DNA of 64,000 bases, from contig NZ_LT907980.1 in NCBI RefSeq assembly GCF_900215155.1, positions 806,001-870,000 of the forward strand, in the 5' to 3' direction. Shown here piece by piece: positions 1 through 9,738 of the stretch. This DNA is from Marinobacter sp. LV10R510-11A. Its GTDB lineage: Bacteria > Pseudomonadota > Gammaproteobacteria > Pseudomonadales > Oleiphilaceae. The position numbers and the translations under genes are program-made. The notes under the pieces were generated by a model. The model ran no database searches. It worked only from the letters and a program-made list of their open reading frames with translations, and was not told the DNA's origin. Within the stretch, counting starts at the first letter, position 1; every line of letters begins with the position of its first letter.

Positions 1-426
1 TTGCGGCCAAACCAGGCGATTACTGATATCAAGTTAGACAGAGTGTTTATCGGCTCCTGCACCAACGGCCGTATTGAAGACCTGCGCGAAGCGGCTGTTG
101 TGGTCAAGGGCCGCAAAGTTGCCGATAGCCTTATCCAGGCGATGGTTGTGCCGGGTTCTGGCTTGGTAAAAGCACAGGCAGAAGCGGAAGGCCTAGATCG
201 GATTTTCATTGAAGCAGGCCTTGAATGGCGAGATCCGGGTTGCTCCATGTGCCTGGCCATGAACGCAGACAAGCTCGGGCAGGGTGAGCACTGTGCGTCT
301 ACGTCTAACCGTAACTTTGAAGGTCGGCAAGGCTTTGGCGGTAGAACGCATCTGGTGAGCCCGGCCATGGCCGCTGCTGCAGCCATAGCTGGCCATTTTG
401 TTGATGTTCGCGAATTGTTGAACTGA
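1..426 (+). CDS. leuC: 3-isopropylmalate dehydratase large subunit, C-terminal part (cut by window edge)
   Basis: Last 141 codons of the large subunit of isopropylmalate isomerase, which interconverts 2- and 3-isopropylmalate in leucine synthesis with LeuD. The reading frame is open at base 1, so the first codon is internal; the family is about 470 residues. Visible are the GSCTNGR motif (Cys at fragment residue 20) and DPGCSMC (Cys 81 and 84). Their spacing matches the three cysteines that hold the 4Fe-4S cluster in aconitase-type enzymes. leuD starts 21 bases after the stop, so the two subunits are surely co-transcribed. Call is secure. Confidence 0.97.
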   Translation: MRPNQAITDIKLDRVFIGSCTNGRIEDLREAAVVVKGRKVADSLIQAMVVPGSGLVKAQAEAEGLDRIFIEAGLEWRDPGCSMCLAMNADKLGQGEHCASTSNRNFEGRQGFGGRTHLVSPAMAAAAAIAGHFVDVRELLN

Positions 427-447
427 GCCACAGGAGAGAACTGAATC

Positions 448-1095
448 ATGCGCGCATTTACGCAACACCAGGGCCTTGTGGCCCCCATGGACCGTTCCAA
501 TGTGGATACGGACATGATTATTCCCAAGCAGTTTTTGAAGTCGATCAAGCGCACGGGCTTTGGCCCGAATCTGTTTGATGCGCTGCGCTACCTGGATGAA
601 GGCCAGCCGGATCAGGACAGTTCACAACGCCCGTTGAACCCGGATTTCGTGCTTAATCAGCCCCGTTACAAGAACGCCAGTGTGCTTTTAGCCCGCAGTA
701 ACTTCGGGTGCGGCTCCAGCCGCGAGCACGCTCCTTGGGCTCTTGATGATTACGGTTTCCGGGTTATTATTGCGCCTAGCTTTGCTGATATTTTCTACAA
801 TAACTGCTTTAAGAATGGCCTGCTACCCATTGTTTTAGAAGCGAATATCGTAGATAGGTTGTTTCAGGAAGCTGAGGTTTCGGAAGGCTATGAGTTGACC
901 GTCGATTTAGATGCCAAAACCGTGATTACGCCGTCGGGTGAATCCTTCGAGTTCGATGTGGATGATTTCCGCCGCCACTGCTTGCTCAATGGCCTGGATG
1001 ACATCGGCGTTACCCTTGAAGATGCCGAGCAGATCAAAATCTACGAAGACCAGCGTCGCCAAACGGCGCCTTGGTTGTTTAGTGCTGGTCAGTAA
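448..1095 (+). CDS. leuD: 3-isopropylmalate dehydratase small subunit
   Basis: Small, swivel-domain subunit of isopropylmalate isomerase, 215 residues and the usual length. The N-terminal DTDMIIP segment (about residues 20-26) and [15 protein letters not shown] (about 85-99) are family signatures; the latter loop contributes to substrate selection. A strong AGGAGAG ribosome-binding site lies just before the ATG. It follows leuC directly and precedes leuB by 126 bases. That gap holds a REP-like palindrome, so leuB may be expressed at a different level from leuCD. Confidence 0.97.
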   Translation: MRAFTQHQGLVAPMDRSNVDTDMIIPKQFLKSIKRTGFGPNLFDALRYLDEGQPDQDSSQRPLNPDFVLNQPRYKNASVLLARSNFGCGSSREHAPWALDDYGFRVIIAPSFADIFYNNCFKNGLLPIVLEANIVDRLFQEAEVSEGYELTVDLDAKTVITPSGESFEFDVDDFRRHCLLNGLDDIGVTLEDAEQIKIYEDQRRQTAPWLFSAGQ

Positions 1096-1138
1096 GTTTG
1101 CTTTTAGGTGCGTTGCTGAGTAGGTGATATTCAATTTA

Positions 1139-1166
1139 AGCCGGATGCGCTACGCGTTATCCGGCA
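1139..1166. repeat. REP-like palindrome between leuD and leuB
   Basis: An imperfect palindrome in the leuD-leuB gap. The outer arms GCCGGAT and ATCCGGC are perfect complements around a GC-rich centre (GCG..CGC). The sequence strongly resembles the core of enterobacterial REP/BIME elements (GCCGGATGCG...TTATCCGGC). Only this one non-coding copy is visible in the window. There is no T-run after it, so it is not an ordinary terminator. It could stabilise the 3' end of the leuCD message. Origin as a true REP is inference. Confidence 0.6.
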
Positions 1167-1221
1167 ATCATTAACCTGCCGGGCCTGTGGGGCTCGGATA
1201 CTAGAGATTTGGAAGTTCATT

Positions 1222-2295
1222 ATGTCCAGAACGGTACTTCTTCTGCCGGGTGACGGCATTGGTCCAGAAATTGTTGCAGAGGCTGAAAAGATCCTGCATG
1301 CCATCAACGAAAAGTTTGATCTGAAGCTCGCTTTTGAGTCAGCTCTGGTAGGCGGTGCTGCGCTGGACGAAACAGACAACCCGTTACCGGATGAGACCCT
1401 TGAGAAAGCCCGCAAAGCCGATGCTATTTTGCTGGGCGCTGTCGGCGGGCCAAAGTGGGATCATCTACCCATGGCAAAACGCCCGGAGAAAGGGTTACTT
1501 GGCCTGCGGTCGAATCTGGAATTATTCGCCAACCTACGCCCGGCCATTCTATACCCGCAACTCGCGTCAGCATCGTCCCTTAAGCCTGAGGTGGTTTCGG
1601 GCCTGGATATCATGATTGTGCGCGAACTTACCGGTGGCATTTATTTTGGCCAGCCGCGGGGTGTTCGGCAACTGGAAAGCGGTGAGCGCCAGGGCTACAA
1701 CACCTACGCTTATACAGAATCTGAAATCCGCCGTATCGGGCGGGTGGCCTTTGAAGCCGCGCAACAGCGTAGCAAAAAACTGTGCTCGGTAGATAAGGCT
1801 AATGTGCTCGAAGTAACCGTTCTGTGGCGCGAAATCATGAACGATTTGCAGCGCGAATATCCGGATGTAGAGCTGTCTCATATGTACGTTGATAATGCTG
1901 CGATGCAACTGGTTCGTGCGCCCAAGCAGTTCGACGTAATTGTGACGGGCAACATGTTTGGTGATATTCTGTCTGATGAAGCGGCCATGCTTACCGGCTC
2001 TATTGGTATGTTGCCATCGGCATCGCTGAACTCTCAAAAGCAGGGCATGTATGAGCCCTGCCACGGGTCAGCGCCAGATATTGCTGGTAAAGGTATCGCC
2101 AATCCGCTGGCCACTATTATCAGTGTGGCAATGATGTTGCGGTACAGCCTTGATGAAGAACAGGCTGCAGCGGCTATAGAGGCGGCGGTAAATAAAGTAC
2201 TGGATCAGGGGCTACGCACGGCAGATATTATGTCGGAAGGCGGCACCCGGGTTTCTACCCGCGAAATGGGTGATGCGGTACTGGCTGCTCTGTAA
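1222..2295 (+). CDS. leuB: 3-isopropylmalate dehydrogenase
   Basis: NAD-dependent oxidative decarboxylation of 3-isopropylmalate to 2-oxoisocaproate, the third specific step of leucine synthesis. 357 residues, standard length. Visible motifs are GDGIGPEI near the N-terminus, the VDNAAMQLV and [13 protein letters not shown] catalytic/metal segments, and the NAD-binding [15 protein letters not shown] block near the C-terminus. The isopropylmalate rather than isocitrate assignment rests on length and on its place after leuCD. ATG start follows a weak GGAAGTT site. Confidence 0.97.
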   Translation: MSRTVLLLPGDGIGPEIVAEAEKILHAINEKFDLKLAFESALVGGAALDETDNPLPDETLEKARKADAILLGAVGGPKWDHLPMAKRPEKGLLGLRSNLELFANLRPAILYPQLASASSLKPEVVSGLDIMIVRELTGGIYFGQPRGVRQLESGERQGYNTYAYTESEIRRIGRVAFEAAQQRSKKLCSVDKANVLEVTVLWREIMNDLQREYPDVELSHMYVDNAAMQLVRAPKQFDVIVTGNMFGDILSDEAAMLTGSIGMLPSASLNSQKQGMYEPCHGSAPDIAGKGIANPLATIISVAMMLRYSLDEEQAAAAIEAAVNKVLDQGLRTADIMSEGGTRVSTREMGDAVLAAL

Positions 2296-2307
2296 TTTAC
2301 GACAATA

Positions 2308-2338
2308 CCCGATAGCAACACGATGCGGTTGCTGCGGG
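2308..2338 (+). other. Imperfect hairpin in leuB-asd gap
   Basis: CCCG (2308-2311) and AGCAAC (2314-2319) pair with GTTGCT (2328-2333) and CGGG (2335-2338), leaving a small internal loop. The following bases are pyrimidine-rich but not a clean T-run. It may be a weak leuB terminator; confidence is low. Confidence 0.35.
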
Positions 2339-2407
2339 ATCATTCTTCCTGTCCCTGCCAGCGATAAAGGTTGAGGGCGGGCATAAAATGAGGTTCAAAG
2401 GTCGCAC

Positions 2408-3523
2408 ATGAAGCGAGTTGGACTTGTAGGATGGCGTGGCATGGTGGGCTCAGTCCTCATGGAACGCATGCGCGAAGAAAATGATTTTAGAGATATCGAT
2501 CCGGTATTTTTCTCCACATCGCAGACGGGTCAGCCAGCCCCGGATGTGGGGAAAGAGGGCGTTCCGCCCCTACAGGATGCATTCGATATTGAAACCCTCA
2601 AAACCCTAGATGTGGTGCTTACCTGCCAAGGTGGCGATTACACCAATGCGGTGTACCAGAAGCTGCGTGATGCAGGCTGGAAGGGTTACTGGATTGATGC
2701 GGCCTCTGCACTGCGGATGGCGGATCACTCGGTTATTATTCTGGACCCGGTTAACCGCAATGTAATCGACGCTGCTCTGGAAGGCGGCGTGAAAGATTAT
2801 GTAGGTGGTAACTGCACAGTCAGCCTGATGATGCTAGCCATCGGCGGCCTGCTGGAGCAGGATCTGGTCGAGTGGGTGTCTCCCATGACCTATCAGGCCG
2901 CTTCAGGCTCTGGCGCTCAGAATATGCGTGAGCTGCTGAACCAAATGGGTGAGCTTAACCGAAGTGTAGGAGATGAGCTGGCAAGCCCGTCTTCGGCGAT
3001 CCTGGAGATCGATCGCAAGGTGACTGAAACCATGCGTTCCGACGAGTTTCCCACCGAGCATTTCGAGGTGCCTTTAGCAGGCAGTCTTATCCCGTTTATC
3101 GATAAACAACTTGATAACGGCATGAGTAAGGAAGAATGGAAGGCTGGGGTAGAGACCAACAAAATCCTTGGTCGCTCAGATAACCCGATTCCTATTGATG
3201 GCCTTTGCGTGCGGATAGGCGCCATGCGCTCCCATAGTCAGGCGCTTACTATCAAGCTGAAGAAAGATCTGCCGATAGCAGAAATAGAATCCATTTTGGC
3301 GAACGCTAACGACTGGGTTAAAGTTATCCCTAATGATCGTGACGCGAGCATTGAGGAGCTAACTCCTGCTAAGGTAACCGGCACGTTGAGTGTACCTATC
3401 GGACGCATCCGTAAACTGGCCATGGGGCCGGAGTACATTTCTGCGTTTACCGTGGGTGATCAGCTGTTGTGGGGGGCCGCTGAGCCCCTGCGGCGCATGT
3501 TACGGATCCTTCAGGAACGTTAA
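2408..3523 (+). CDS. asd: Aspartate-semialdehyde dehydrogenase
   Basis: Reduces aspartyl phosphate to aspartate semialdehyde, the branch point to lysine/diaminopimelate, threonine and methionine. 371 residues. The N-terminal [10 protein letters not shown] is the NADPH glycine loop (residues 8-17). The catalytic cysteine is in GGNCTVS (Cys136) and the acid-base histidine in [10 protein letters not shown] near residue 275. This matches the E. coli/Pseudomonas long form. It lies 112 bases after leuB, with a probable own promoter (TAAAAT-like -10 near 2386). A strong terminator follows at 3582, so asd ends this transcription unit. Confidence 0.97.
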   Translation: MKRVGLVGWRGMVGSVLMERMREENDFRDIDPVFFSTSQTGQPAPDVGKEGVPPLQDAFDIETLKTLDVVLTCQGGDYTNAVYQKLRDAGWKGYWIDAASALRMADHSVIILDPVNRNVIDAALEGGVKDYVGGNCTVSLMMLAIGGLLEQDLVEWVSPMTYQAASGSGAQNMRELLNQMGELNRSVGDELASPSSAILEIDRKVTETMRSDEFPTEHFEVPLAGSLIPFIDKQLDNGMSKEEWKAGVETNKILGRSDNPIPIDGLCVRIGAMRSHSQALTIKLKKDLPIAEIESILANANDWVKVIPNDRDASIEELTPAKVTGTLSVPIGRIRKLAMGPEYISAFTVGDQLLWGAAEPLRRMLRILQER

Positions 3524-3581
3524 GAAATGTTACACAGAGGCAATTAATGCCAACTGTGTCCGGTTTCAGAAAGCCGGTTAG

Positions 3582-3620
3582 GGGGCGGAGGCTGATTTCA
3601 GGCTCCGCCCCTGTTATTTT
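3582..3620 (+). terminator. Rho-independent terminator after asd
   Basis: GGGGCGGAG (3582-3590) pairs perfectly with CTCCGCCCC (3603-3611). A nested CTGA/TCAG pair extends the stem, and TGTTATTTT follows. It separates asd from fimV. Confidence 0.85.
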
Positions 3621-3683
3621 CAGGGACACTAGGGAGTTCCGTGCAACTGATAAATAAATGGTGCAAGGATTGCAGCTGATTGA

Positions 3684-3705
3684 TTGATAAAAGAGGCTTT
3701 ATCAA
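3684..3705. promoter_or_regulatory. Inverted repeat and leader region upstream of fimV
   Basis: The 315-base asd-fimV gap holds, after the terminator, a perfect 8-bp inverted repeat TTGATAAA/TTTATCAA with a 6-base spacer. About 40 bases further a direct repeat TAATCCAGA occurs twice with a 10-bp period (3744-3752 and 3754-3762). Both are AT-rich, regulator-site-like arrangements ahead of the fimV start. No regulator can be named. Nothing else is recognisable in the gap. Confidence 0.4.
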
Positions 3706-3838
3706 CAATACTTGCCGGACTGAAAGTTAAAAACGCGACACATTAATCCAGAATAATCCAGACGGAAGTCATCCCACGCCGTCCGATTCTGTTTGAAAAA
3801 AAACAGTCGCGGATAACGGAGACTGGAAAGGAAAAAGC

Positions 3839-6817
3839 ATGAAGGTACGCAAGCTTGCGGTTGCACTGGCTTTGGCGGGAGGGCTCGGGTCCGGCGTCGC
3901 TCAAGCCCTCGGGCTGGGTGAAATTGAACTTCAGTCCTATCTGAACGAGCCAATGGATGCAGAAATTGTTCTGCCACAAAGCCGGGGTATAGATCCCGGC
4001 GACGTGTATGTGAACATAGCTTCAGAAAGCGCTTATCAACGGCTTGGTCTGCAGCGGAACCAATTTCTTGGAAAACTCCGCTTCGACGTAACGACCCGCG
4101 CCAATGGCAGCTTGGTGGTAAATGTCTCCTCACGTGAACCTTTGAGAGAGCCGTACCTCAACTTCCTGCTGGAACTGACTTGGCCCAACGGTCGGCTGAT
4201 GCGGGAATACGCTGTTTTGGTGGATCCTCCGGTTTACGCGGAAGATTCCGGTGTTTCAGAGCCAGTGCGGGCGCCATCCAGCGCTCAATCGCGGCCCGCG
4301 TCTTCTACCCGCAGCGCCGAATCGGTTCGTCGGCAGGCCAGAGTGGAACAGTCCGGTGGCGGTGGTTATCGGTCTGATACCTTCGGGCCCACAGGGCCAT
4401 CAGATACGCTTTGGAACATAGCTACTACCGTTCGCCCCGATAACAGTCTCTCTACTCAGCAAGTTATGCTGGCGTTGCAGGATCTGAACCCGGATGCGTT
4501 TATTGGTAGCAACATCAACCGGCTAAAGCGTGGGCAAGTATTACGTGTTCCGACAGCAGATCAAATCCGCAGTCGTAGCCGCGCAGAAGCGACCCAAACG
4601 GTTGCGCAACAGAATCAGGAATTCCAGCAGCCTAAGCGTACTGTGGATGCGACCGCAGCACAGCAGCCCAAGCGCACGGGTGCCGGGGAAGTTGCGGCCA
4701 CTAGTGATGAGCTCAAGCTCTTGGTTGCCGATGATGAAGGTGGCCGCACCGAGACCGAAGGTGGATCTGCAGGTGGTGATGGTCAGCTGGCCGGTGGCGT
4801 AGATGCCGGTAAAGCCGTGGCCATGGAAGAGCTCGAAAGCTCTCGCCGCGAAAACGATGAGCTCAACACCCGCGTTGACGACCTTCAGGATCAGGTAAAG
4901 ACGCTGCAGCGGTTACTCGAGCTGAAAAACAACCAGCTTGCAGGCGTTCAGCAGGGTGCTGCTGCCAACGATTCTGCGGATCAAGATGCTTTGGTGACCG
5001 ACGTGACCGACGGCAACATTGCCGCGGCTGGTGAAGCTGAAACGGACGCCGATGTAATTGAACCTGCAGCTGAGACAGATCAGGATTCAACCGCTAACTC
5101 TGAGATGACTGCGGAAGAGTCGCTGGCCTCTGAAGAGCCTGTAGAAGCAGATGCCGAGCTGGAAGCTTCCAGCGAGCCCGAAGTTACCGATGCGGATGCT
5201 GTCGGGGACGATTCTGCCGTTGCGGAAACCACTCCCGAAGAGAAACCGGCTGCCGAGACAGGCAACGCCGAGCAGCCCGCAAAAGCTGAAACCCCTGACG
5301 CCAAGGTTCAACCGAAGCCCGAACCAGTCGCCGATAAGGGCTTCCCGGGTAATGTGATTGATGCGATTACCGGCAACACGATTTATCAGATTGCCCTAGG
5401 TGGCGGCCTGATTCTTCTTCTGTTGATCCTTTTGCTTCTTGCGAGACGCAATGCGAACCGTGAAAAAGCGTTTTATGAGCAACTTAATAGTGAGTCTGAA
5501 GGGCCTGAAGACGACGCCTTCGATCTGAACCTTGAAGAGGATGAACCGGAACAGACCAGTGCCGGTGATGCGCTTGAAGAAGCGGATGCCTATGTCGCTT
5601 ATGGTCGTTACGATCAGGCTGGTGAGGTTCTGGAAACCGCGATATCCCGTGAGCCAAGCCGCACTGATCTGCGATTGAAGCTGCTGGGGGTTTATGCAGA
5701 CAATCAGGATCGTGAGTCATTCGAGAAGCAGTTTGGTGAAATTCGGACATTGGATGATGAAGAGGCGATTGCTCAGGCGAATGACCTTCGTACCCGTCTT
5801 GAAGAAGCGGAATCAATGCCGAGCATTGATGACCTTGAATCACAGCTTCGATCCGGATCGTTTGGCGAGGACGCCAGTGCTTCCGACGACTTAGCTTCTG
5901 AAGAATCAGAGCAGGTTGAGAGCGAATTCGGGTCTAACGAGACGAATTACGGTCTTGGTGCTATAGATGAGGCAGAACAGCCGATCGAGTACGATCTGTC
6001 CGGTCTTGATCTGCCAGATACCAAAGACGATGCGCCGGACGTTGCTACTGAAGAAGAGAGCGACTACTCCTCACTGGAAATAAATTTAGACGACCCTGAA
6101 GAGTTGCCTGAAGATTCACTTGATGGCTCTTCTGATAAGTCTCTTGAAGAACTCGATGAGAAATCACTTGAGGGCGGATTTGATTCGCTAGAATCTACGC
6201 CAGACACTGAAAGCACGGATCTTGGTTCTCTGGACGAGTCCTTCTTGGACGAGTTGGACGCCGAACTGGACAAGGTTGCGGGTGAGGACGAAGCGCTTAG
6301 CGATTCCGACAAGGAAGAGTCCACGCTTGACGACTTGGAGCTAGATGTCTCCGATGAGGATCTTGCCCTTATGGAAGAGTTCTCGGATTCCGCGGATTCT
6401 ACAGATGCTAAACTGGAAGATGACGAGCTATCCCTGGATGACGAGTTGGCCTTGGATGATGAGCTGGCCTTGGACGATGAGCTGGAGCTTGAAGATAACC
6501 TCAGTGAAGGCGATCTGACAGGTGGTAGCGACACAGCGAGCCCAGAGCAGGAAGATCTGCCAGTTGCTTCTGATGAAGTTCGGGATGAAGCTCCAAAATC
6601 ACCCGCTGCTGACATCGATGAAAGCGATCTTGGTGACGATGATGATTTTGATTTCTTGGCCGGAACAGATGAAGCTGCAACTAAGCTTGATCTGGCAAGG
6701 GCCTATATCGAGATGGGCGACAGTGACGGTGCTCGCGATATTCTGGAAGAGGTTTCCCTCGAGGGAGACGACGAGCAGAAAACCGAAGCTAAGGATCTGC
6801 TTAAAAATCTGTCCTGA
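3839..6817 (+). CDS. fimV: FimV-family polar hub / peptidoglycan-binding protein
   Basis: Large inner-membrane protein related to FimV/HubP, which organises cell poles and, in Pseudomonas, supports type IV pilus assembly and cAMP signalling. 992 residues. In order: signal peptide (about 1-23); FimV N-terminal domain (about 25-130); Ser/Pro-rich linker; LysM-like peptidoglycan-binding segment (about 185-238); coiled coil (about 325-365); acidic Ala/Glu linker; one transmembrane helix (about 515-536). A very acidic cytoplasmic tail follows, with tandem LDDELA units near residue 866, ending in a TPR-like FimV C-terminal motif (about 945-990). Good AAGGA site before the ATG. It has its own terminator, so it is a single-gene unit. 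Family call is firm; pilus role is inferred from relatives. Confidence 0.92.
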   Translation: MKVRKLAVALALAGGLGSGVAQALGLGEIELQSYLNEPMDAEIVLPQSRGIDPGDVYVNIASESAYQRLGLQRNQFLGKLRFDVTTRANGSLVVNVSSREPLREPYLNFLLELTWPNGRLMREYAVLVDPPVYAEDSGVSEPVRAPSSAQSRPASSTRSAESVRRQARVEQSGGGGYRSDTFGPTGPSDTLWNIATTVRPDNSLSTQQVMLALQDLNPDAFIGSNINRLKRGQVLRVPTADQIRSRSRAEATQTVAQQNQEFQQPKRTVDATAAQQPKRTGAGEVAATSDELKLLVADDEGGRTETEGGSAGGDGQLAGGVDAGKAVAMEELESSRRENDELNTRVDDLQDQVKTLQRLLELKNNQLAGVQQGAAANDSADQDALVTDVTDGNIAAAGEAETDADVIEPAAETDQDSTANSEMTAEESLASEEPVEADAELEASSEPEVTDADAVGDDSAVAETTPEEKPAAETGNAEQPAKAETPDAKVQPKPEPVADKGFPGNVIDAITGNTIYQIALGGGLILLLLILLLLARRNANREKAFYEQLNSESEGPEDDAFDLNLEEDEPEQTSAGDALEEADAYVAYGRYDQAGEVLETAISREPSRTDLRLKLLGVYADNQDRESFEKQFGEIRTLDDEEAIAQANDLRTRLEEAESMPSIDDLESQLRSGSFGEDASASDDLASEESEQVESEFGSNETNYGLGAIDEAEQPIEYDLSGLDLPDTKDDAPDVATEEESDYSSLEINLDDPEELPEDSLDGSSDKSLEELDEKSLEGGFDSLESTPDTESTDLGSLDESFLDELDAELDKVAGEDEALSDSDKEESTLDDLELDVSDEDLALMEEFSDSADSTDAKLEDDELSLDDELALDDELALDDELELEDNLSEGDLTGGSDTASPEQEDLPVASDEVRDEAPKSPAADIDESDLGDDDDFDFLAGTDEAATKLDLARAYIEMGDSDGARDILEEVSLEGDDEQKTEAKDLLKNLS

Positions 6818-6845
6818 TCCGCTATAATCGGATTATTGAGGCAGC

Positions 6846-6896
6846 AAACGCCGGCCGCCGGGGATTATCCCGGCACTTTGCCGGCGTTTTGTTTTT
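6846..6896 (+). terminator. Rho-independent terminator after fimV
   Basis: A perfect 10-bp outer stem, AAACGCCGGC (6846-6855) with GCCGGCGTTT (6880-6889), encloses a second GC-rich hairpin and is followed by a T-rich tract. truA begins only about 35 bases further, so truA needs a promoter within or after this structure, or read-through. Confidence 0.9.
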
Positions 6897-6923
6897 ACAA
6901 CAACATACTTTTCGGATTCACAC

Positions 6924-7835
6924 TTGTTTCTCTATTCTCAGAAACTCACAACGGATAATGCCATCGGCGGCGGGCGGGTTGCCCTGGCTTTTGAGTACGA
7001 CGGCCGCAAATTTCACGGCTGGCAATTGCAAAAGTCCGGCGTTCGTTCGGTACAGGCAGAGCTGGCTAAAGCCGTAGCAAAAGTGGCTGACCACCCGGTA
7101 GATTTAGTCTGCGCCGGCCGCACCGATGCCCGGGTGCACGCAAGCTACCAGGTTGTGCATTTTGAGACGCCTTCCATTCGTAGCCTTCGCTCATGGGTGA
7201 TGGGTATCAATACCGCGCTGCCGTTTGATATCGCTGTGCATTGGGCCGGCAACGGTAGTGAAGATTTTCATGCCCGATTTTCTGCAATTTACAGGCGCTA
7301 CCGCTACGTTATCTATAACAACCCTGTGAGGCCTGGCATTCAGCGTGGGCAGGTAAGCTGGGCGTGTCAGGAGCTGGATGCGGAGCGCATGCACCAAGCA
7401 GCTCAGGCGCTTGCAGGAGAGCACGACTTCTCTTCATTTCGTGCCGCCGGGTGCCAATCTCGCACGCCTATTCGTTTTCTTGAGCAAATTAAAGTAACCC
7501 GGAAGGGTCACTTCGTCGTAATCGATGTGCAGGCCAATGCTTTTCTACATCACATGGTTCGGAATATTGCCGGGGCACTCATGGCTGTAGGCACTGGGAA
7601 GCAGCCGGTATCCTGGATTCGTGACATACTGCTGGCGAAAGACCGCACTCTTGCCGGAGTCACTGCGCCGCCCCATGGTTTGTATTTGGTCGATGTGGGT
7701 TATCCGGAAGGCTTTCCTTTGCCCGCTGCTGAATGTGGCCCTGCCTTTTTAAGGCCCTGGTTCAGCCAAGCCGAGAATAGCCCGGTATATCCAACGCACA
7801 TTCACCCGAAACAGAAACCGGTACAGGTACCATGA
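6924..7835 (+). CDS. truA: tRNA pseudouridine(38-40) synthase
   Basis: Isomerises uridines 38-40 in the anticodon arm of many tRNAs. 303 residues if the TTG at 6924 is used. The catalytic aspartate is in the [11 protein letters not shown] motif (Asp68, equivalent to E. coli Asp60), and [12 protein letters not shown] near the N-terminus is typical. There is no in-frame ATG before the conserved region, so the start must be a rare codon such as this TTG; the exact start is uncertain. It overlaps trpF by four bases (ATGA), showing translational coupling. The order fimV-truA-trpF is that of pseudomonads. Confidence 0.93.
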   Translation: MFLYSQKLTTDNAIGGGRVALAFEYDGRKFHGWQLQKSGVRSVQAELAKAVAKVADHPVDLVCAGRTDARVHASYQVVHFETPSIRSLRSWVMGINTALPFDIAVHWAGNGSEDFHARFSAIYRRYRYVIYNNPVRPGIQRGQVSWACQELDAERMHQAAQALAGEHDFSSFRAAGCQSRTPIRFLEQIKVTRKGHFVVIDVQANAFLHHMVRNIAGALMAVGTGKQPVSWIRDILLAKDRTLAGVTAPPHGLYLVDVGYPEGFPLPAAECGPAFLRPWFSQAENSPVYPTHIHPKQKPVQVP

Positions 7836-8449
7836 ATACACGCGTCAAAATATGTGGCTTGACCCGTGTTGAGGATGTAAAAGCCGCCGTTGCTAAGGGT
7901 GCGGATGCCTTGGGGTTTGTGTTTTACGAACCCAGTCCCCGAGCCGTTACCATTGAGCAGGCTAAGGTTCTCGCCGGGCACGTTCCTGCGTTTGTTTCAG
8001 TGGTAGGGCTATTTGTGAACCCATCGGAAGAACAGGTGAGGGAAGCACTTGATCGTATTCCGCTGGATTTACTTCAGTTCCACGGCGATGAAACTCCAGA
8101 ATTCTGCAGCCGGTTTGGCCGGCGCTGGATAAAAGCTGTGAGGGTTCAGCAAGCCGGACAGATTGAAAAGGCTTTGAGTGATTACCATGGTGCATCGGGG
8201 CTTTTAGTCGATGCCTGGGATCCTGAACGGTTTGGAGGTACAGGGCACTCGTTCAACTGGGACCTGATTCCTTCCGAGCGCTCTTTGCCCCTCATATTGG
8301 CCGGTGGCTTGTCGTCTGCTAACGTGGCCCGCGCTGTTGAGAAGGTGAAGCCCTGGGCGGTTGATGTCAGCGGCGGTGTTGAAAAAAGCAAAGGCATCAA
8401 AGACATCGAAAAAATTTCTGACTTTATTAAAGAGGCTCACCGTGTCTAA
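7832..8449 (+). CDS. trpF: Phosphoribosylanthranilate isomerase
   Basis: Amadori rearrangement of phosphoribosylanthranilate to CdRP in tryptophan synthesis. 205-residue TIM barrel of normal length. The general base is Cys8 in KICGLTR, the acid Asp in LLVDAWD, and the C-terminal phosphate-binding loops [10 protein letters not shown] and DVSGGVE are present. Its start overlaps the truA stop. Its 3' end carries a near-duplicate of the trpB ribosome-binding site and start (see repeat at 8431). A stand-alone trpF next to trpBA, without trpC or trpD here, is the usual pseudomonad arrangement. Confidence 0.97.
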   Translation: MNTRVKICGLTRVEDVKAAVAKGADALGFVFYEPSPRAVTIEQAKVLAGHVPAFVSVVGLFVNPSEEQVREALDRIPLDLLQFHGDETPEFCSRFGRRWIKAVRVQQAGQIEKALSDYHGASGLLVDAWDPERFGGTGHSFNWDLIPSERSLPLILAGGLSSANVARAVEKVKPWAVDVSGGVEKSKGIKDIEKISDFIKEAHRV

Positions 8450-8469
8450 TAGAGAGGTTCACCGTGTCT
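8431..8469 (+). repeat. Near-tandem duplication across the trpF stop / trpB start
   Basis: A 17-base unit, AGAGGCTCACCGTGTCT (8431-8447), recurs as AGAGGTTCACCGTGTCT (8453-8469), 22 bases later with one mismatch. The second copy contains the AGAGG ribosome-binding site and GTG start of trpB. The first contains an equivalent site and an out-of-use GTG, then runs straight into the trpF TAA. It looks like a recent duplication of the trpB initiation region. Confidence 0.8.
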
Positions 8470-9684
8470 GAAAAACTGACTGAAGAAATGCTGACTGCCT
8501 TGCCGGATGCGCGGGGACATTTTGGTCCCTTTGGTGGACGATTCGTTTCCGAGACGCTGATGGATTCCCTGATGACTCTGGAAAAGGAATACCTTCGGCT
8601 AAAGAAGGATCCGGAATTCCAGGCCACCTTCGACAAAGATCTTGCAGATTATGTTGGCCGCCCCAGCCCGTTGTATTTTGCTGAGCGGCTGACTCGCGAA
8701 ACCGGGGGCGCGCAGATCTGGCTAAAACGGGAAGATCTCAATCACACCGGCGCGCACAAGATAAACAACACCATCGGCCAAGCTCTGCTCGCCAGCTTTC
8801 TAGGCAAAAAACGCATCATCGCCGAAACTGGGGCCGGGCAGCATGGCGTTGCTACTGCCACTGTCTGTGCCCGCCTAGGTCTTGAATGCCATGTCTTTAT
8901 GGGTGCTGAAGACGTAAAGCGCCAATCTCTGAACGTATACCGCATGAAGCTTCTGGGCGCCCAAGTGCACCCGGTTCAAAGTGGAAGCCGCACGCTCAAA
9001 GATGCAATGAACGACGCCATGCGTGACTGGGTCACTCATGTTGATGAGACGTTCTACATTATAGGTACCGTTGCGGGCCCGCACCCGTACCCGCTGTTGG
9101 TTCGGGATTTTCAGTCAGTCATCGGGCGTGAAACCCGTCGTCAGTCGCTGGAAAAAACCGGAAAACTGCCTGATGCGCTGGTTGCCTGTGTAGGCGGCGG
9201 TTCTAATGCGATCGGCATGTTTTATCCGTTCCTCACCGACGAATCTGTGCAGCTTTACGGGGTAGAGGCCGGTGGCCTTGGTATTGAGACGGGGCAGCAT
9301 GCGGCGCCTTTGTGTGCGGGTCGCCCGGGCGTGCTCCATGGTAACCGTACTTATTTGATGGAGGATGAGAACGGGCAAATTGCAGGCACTCACTCGATCA
9401 GTGCGGGCCTGGATTATCCAGGAGTTGGGCCGGAACATAGCTGGTTGAAGGATATCGGTCGGGCTAACTATGTGTCGGTAACCGACGATGAGGCGTTGGA
9501 CGCGTTTCGCATGCTAACCTTGGTTGAAGGTATCATGCCTGCGCTGGAAACTGCCCATGCGGTAGCTTACGCCGTAAAGCTTGCAGCCACGATGGATAAA
9601 GATCAGATGGTCGTAATCAACATATCTGGCCGCGGCGATAAGGACATCCATACCGTTGCGCAGTTAGACGGTATTGAGCTCTGA
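8464..9684 (+). CDS. trpB: Tryptophan synthase beta subunit
   Basis: Condenses indole with serine to give tryptophan; PLP enzyme, partner of TrpA. 406 residues from the GTG at 8464, which has AGAGG eight bases upstream. The PLP lysine is in HTGAHKINN (Lys99), the phosphate loop is GGGSNAIG, and the E in AETGAGQHG is catalytic. Ends with the usual [10 protein letters not shown] motif. The 54-base gap to trpA holds a degenerate heptamer repeat. Confidence 0.98.
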   Translation: MSEKLTEEMLTALPDARGHFGPFGGRFVSETLMDSLMTLEKEYLRLKKDPEFQATFDKDLADYVGRPSPLYFAERLTRETGGAQIWLKREDLNHTGAHKINNTIGQALLASFLGKKRIIAETGAGQHGVATATVCARLGLECHVFMGAEDVKRQSLNVYRMKLLGAQVHPVQSGSRTLKDAMNDAMRDWVTHVDETFYIIGTVAGPHPYPLLVRDFQSVIGRETRRQSLEKTGKLPDALVACVGGGSNAIGMFYPFLTDESVQLYGVEAGGLGIETGQHAAPLCAGRPGVLHGNRTYLMEDENGQIAGTHSISAGLDYPGVGPEHSWLKDIGRANYVSVTDDEALDAFRMLTLVEGIMPALETAHAVAYAVKLAATMDKDQMVVINISGRGDKDIHTVAQLDGIEL

Positions 9685-9686
9685 GT

Positions 9687-9714
9687 TTTGAACTTCGAAC
9701 TCTGAATTCTGAAC
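9687..9714 (+). repeat. Four degenerate heptamers between trpB and trpA
   Basis: TTTGAAC, TTCGAAC, TCTGAAT and TCTGAAC stand head to tail, starting two bases after the trpB stop. The consensus is TYYGAAY. Such short intergenic repeats can vary in copy number and change the spacing between coupled genes; a function here is unknown. Confidence 0.6.
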
Positions 9715-9738
9715 GCGGAATAATCGACAGGAGCAGGC

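Noticed and set aside
6064..6615. 183-residue serine-rich open frame antisense to fimV
   Set aside because: Serine runs are the mirror of the Asp/Glu codons of the FimV tail; no ribosome-binding site and no family.
7832..8463. trp leader peptide or attenuator for trpFBA
   Set aside because: trpF overlaps truA directly and trpB follows within 14 bases; there is no room for a Trp-rich leader.
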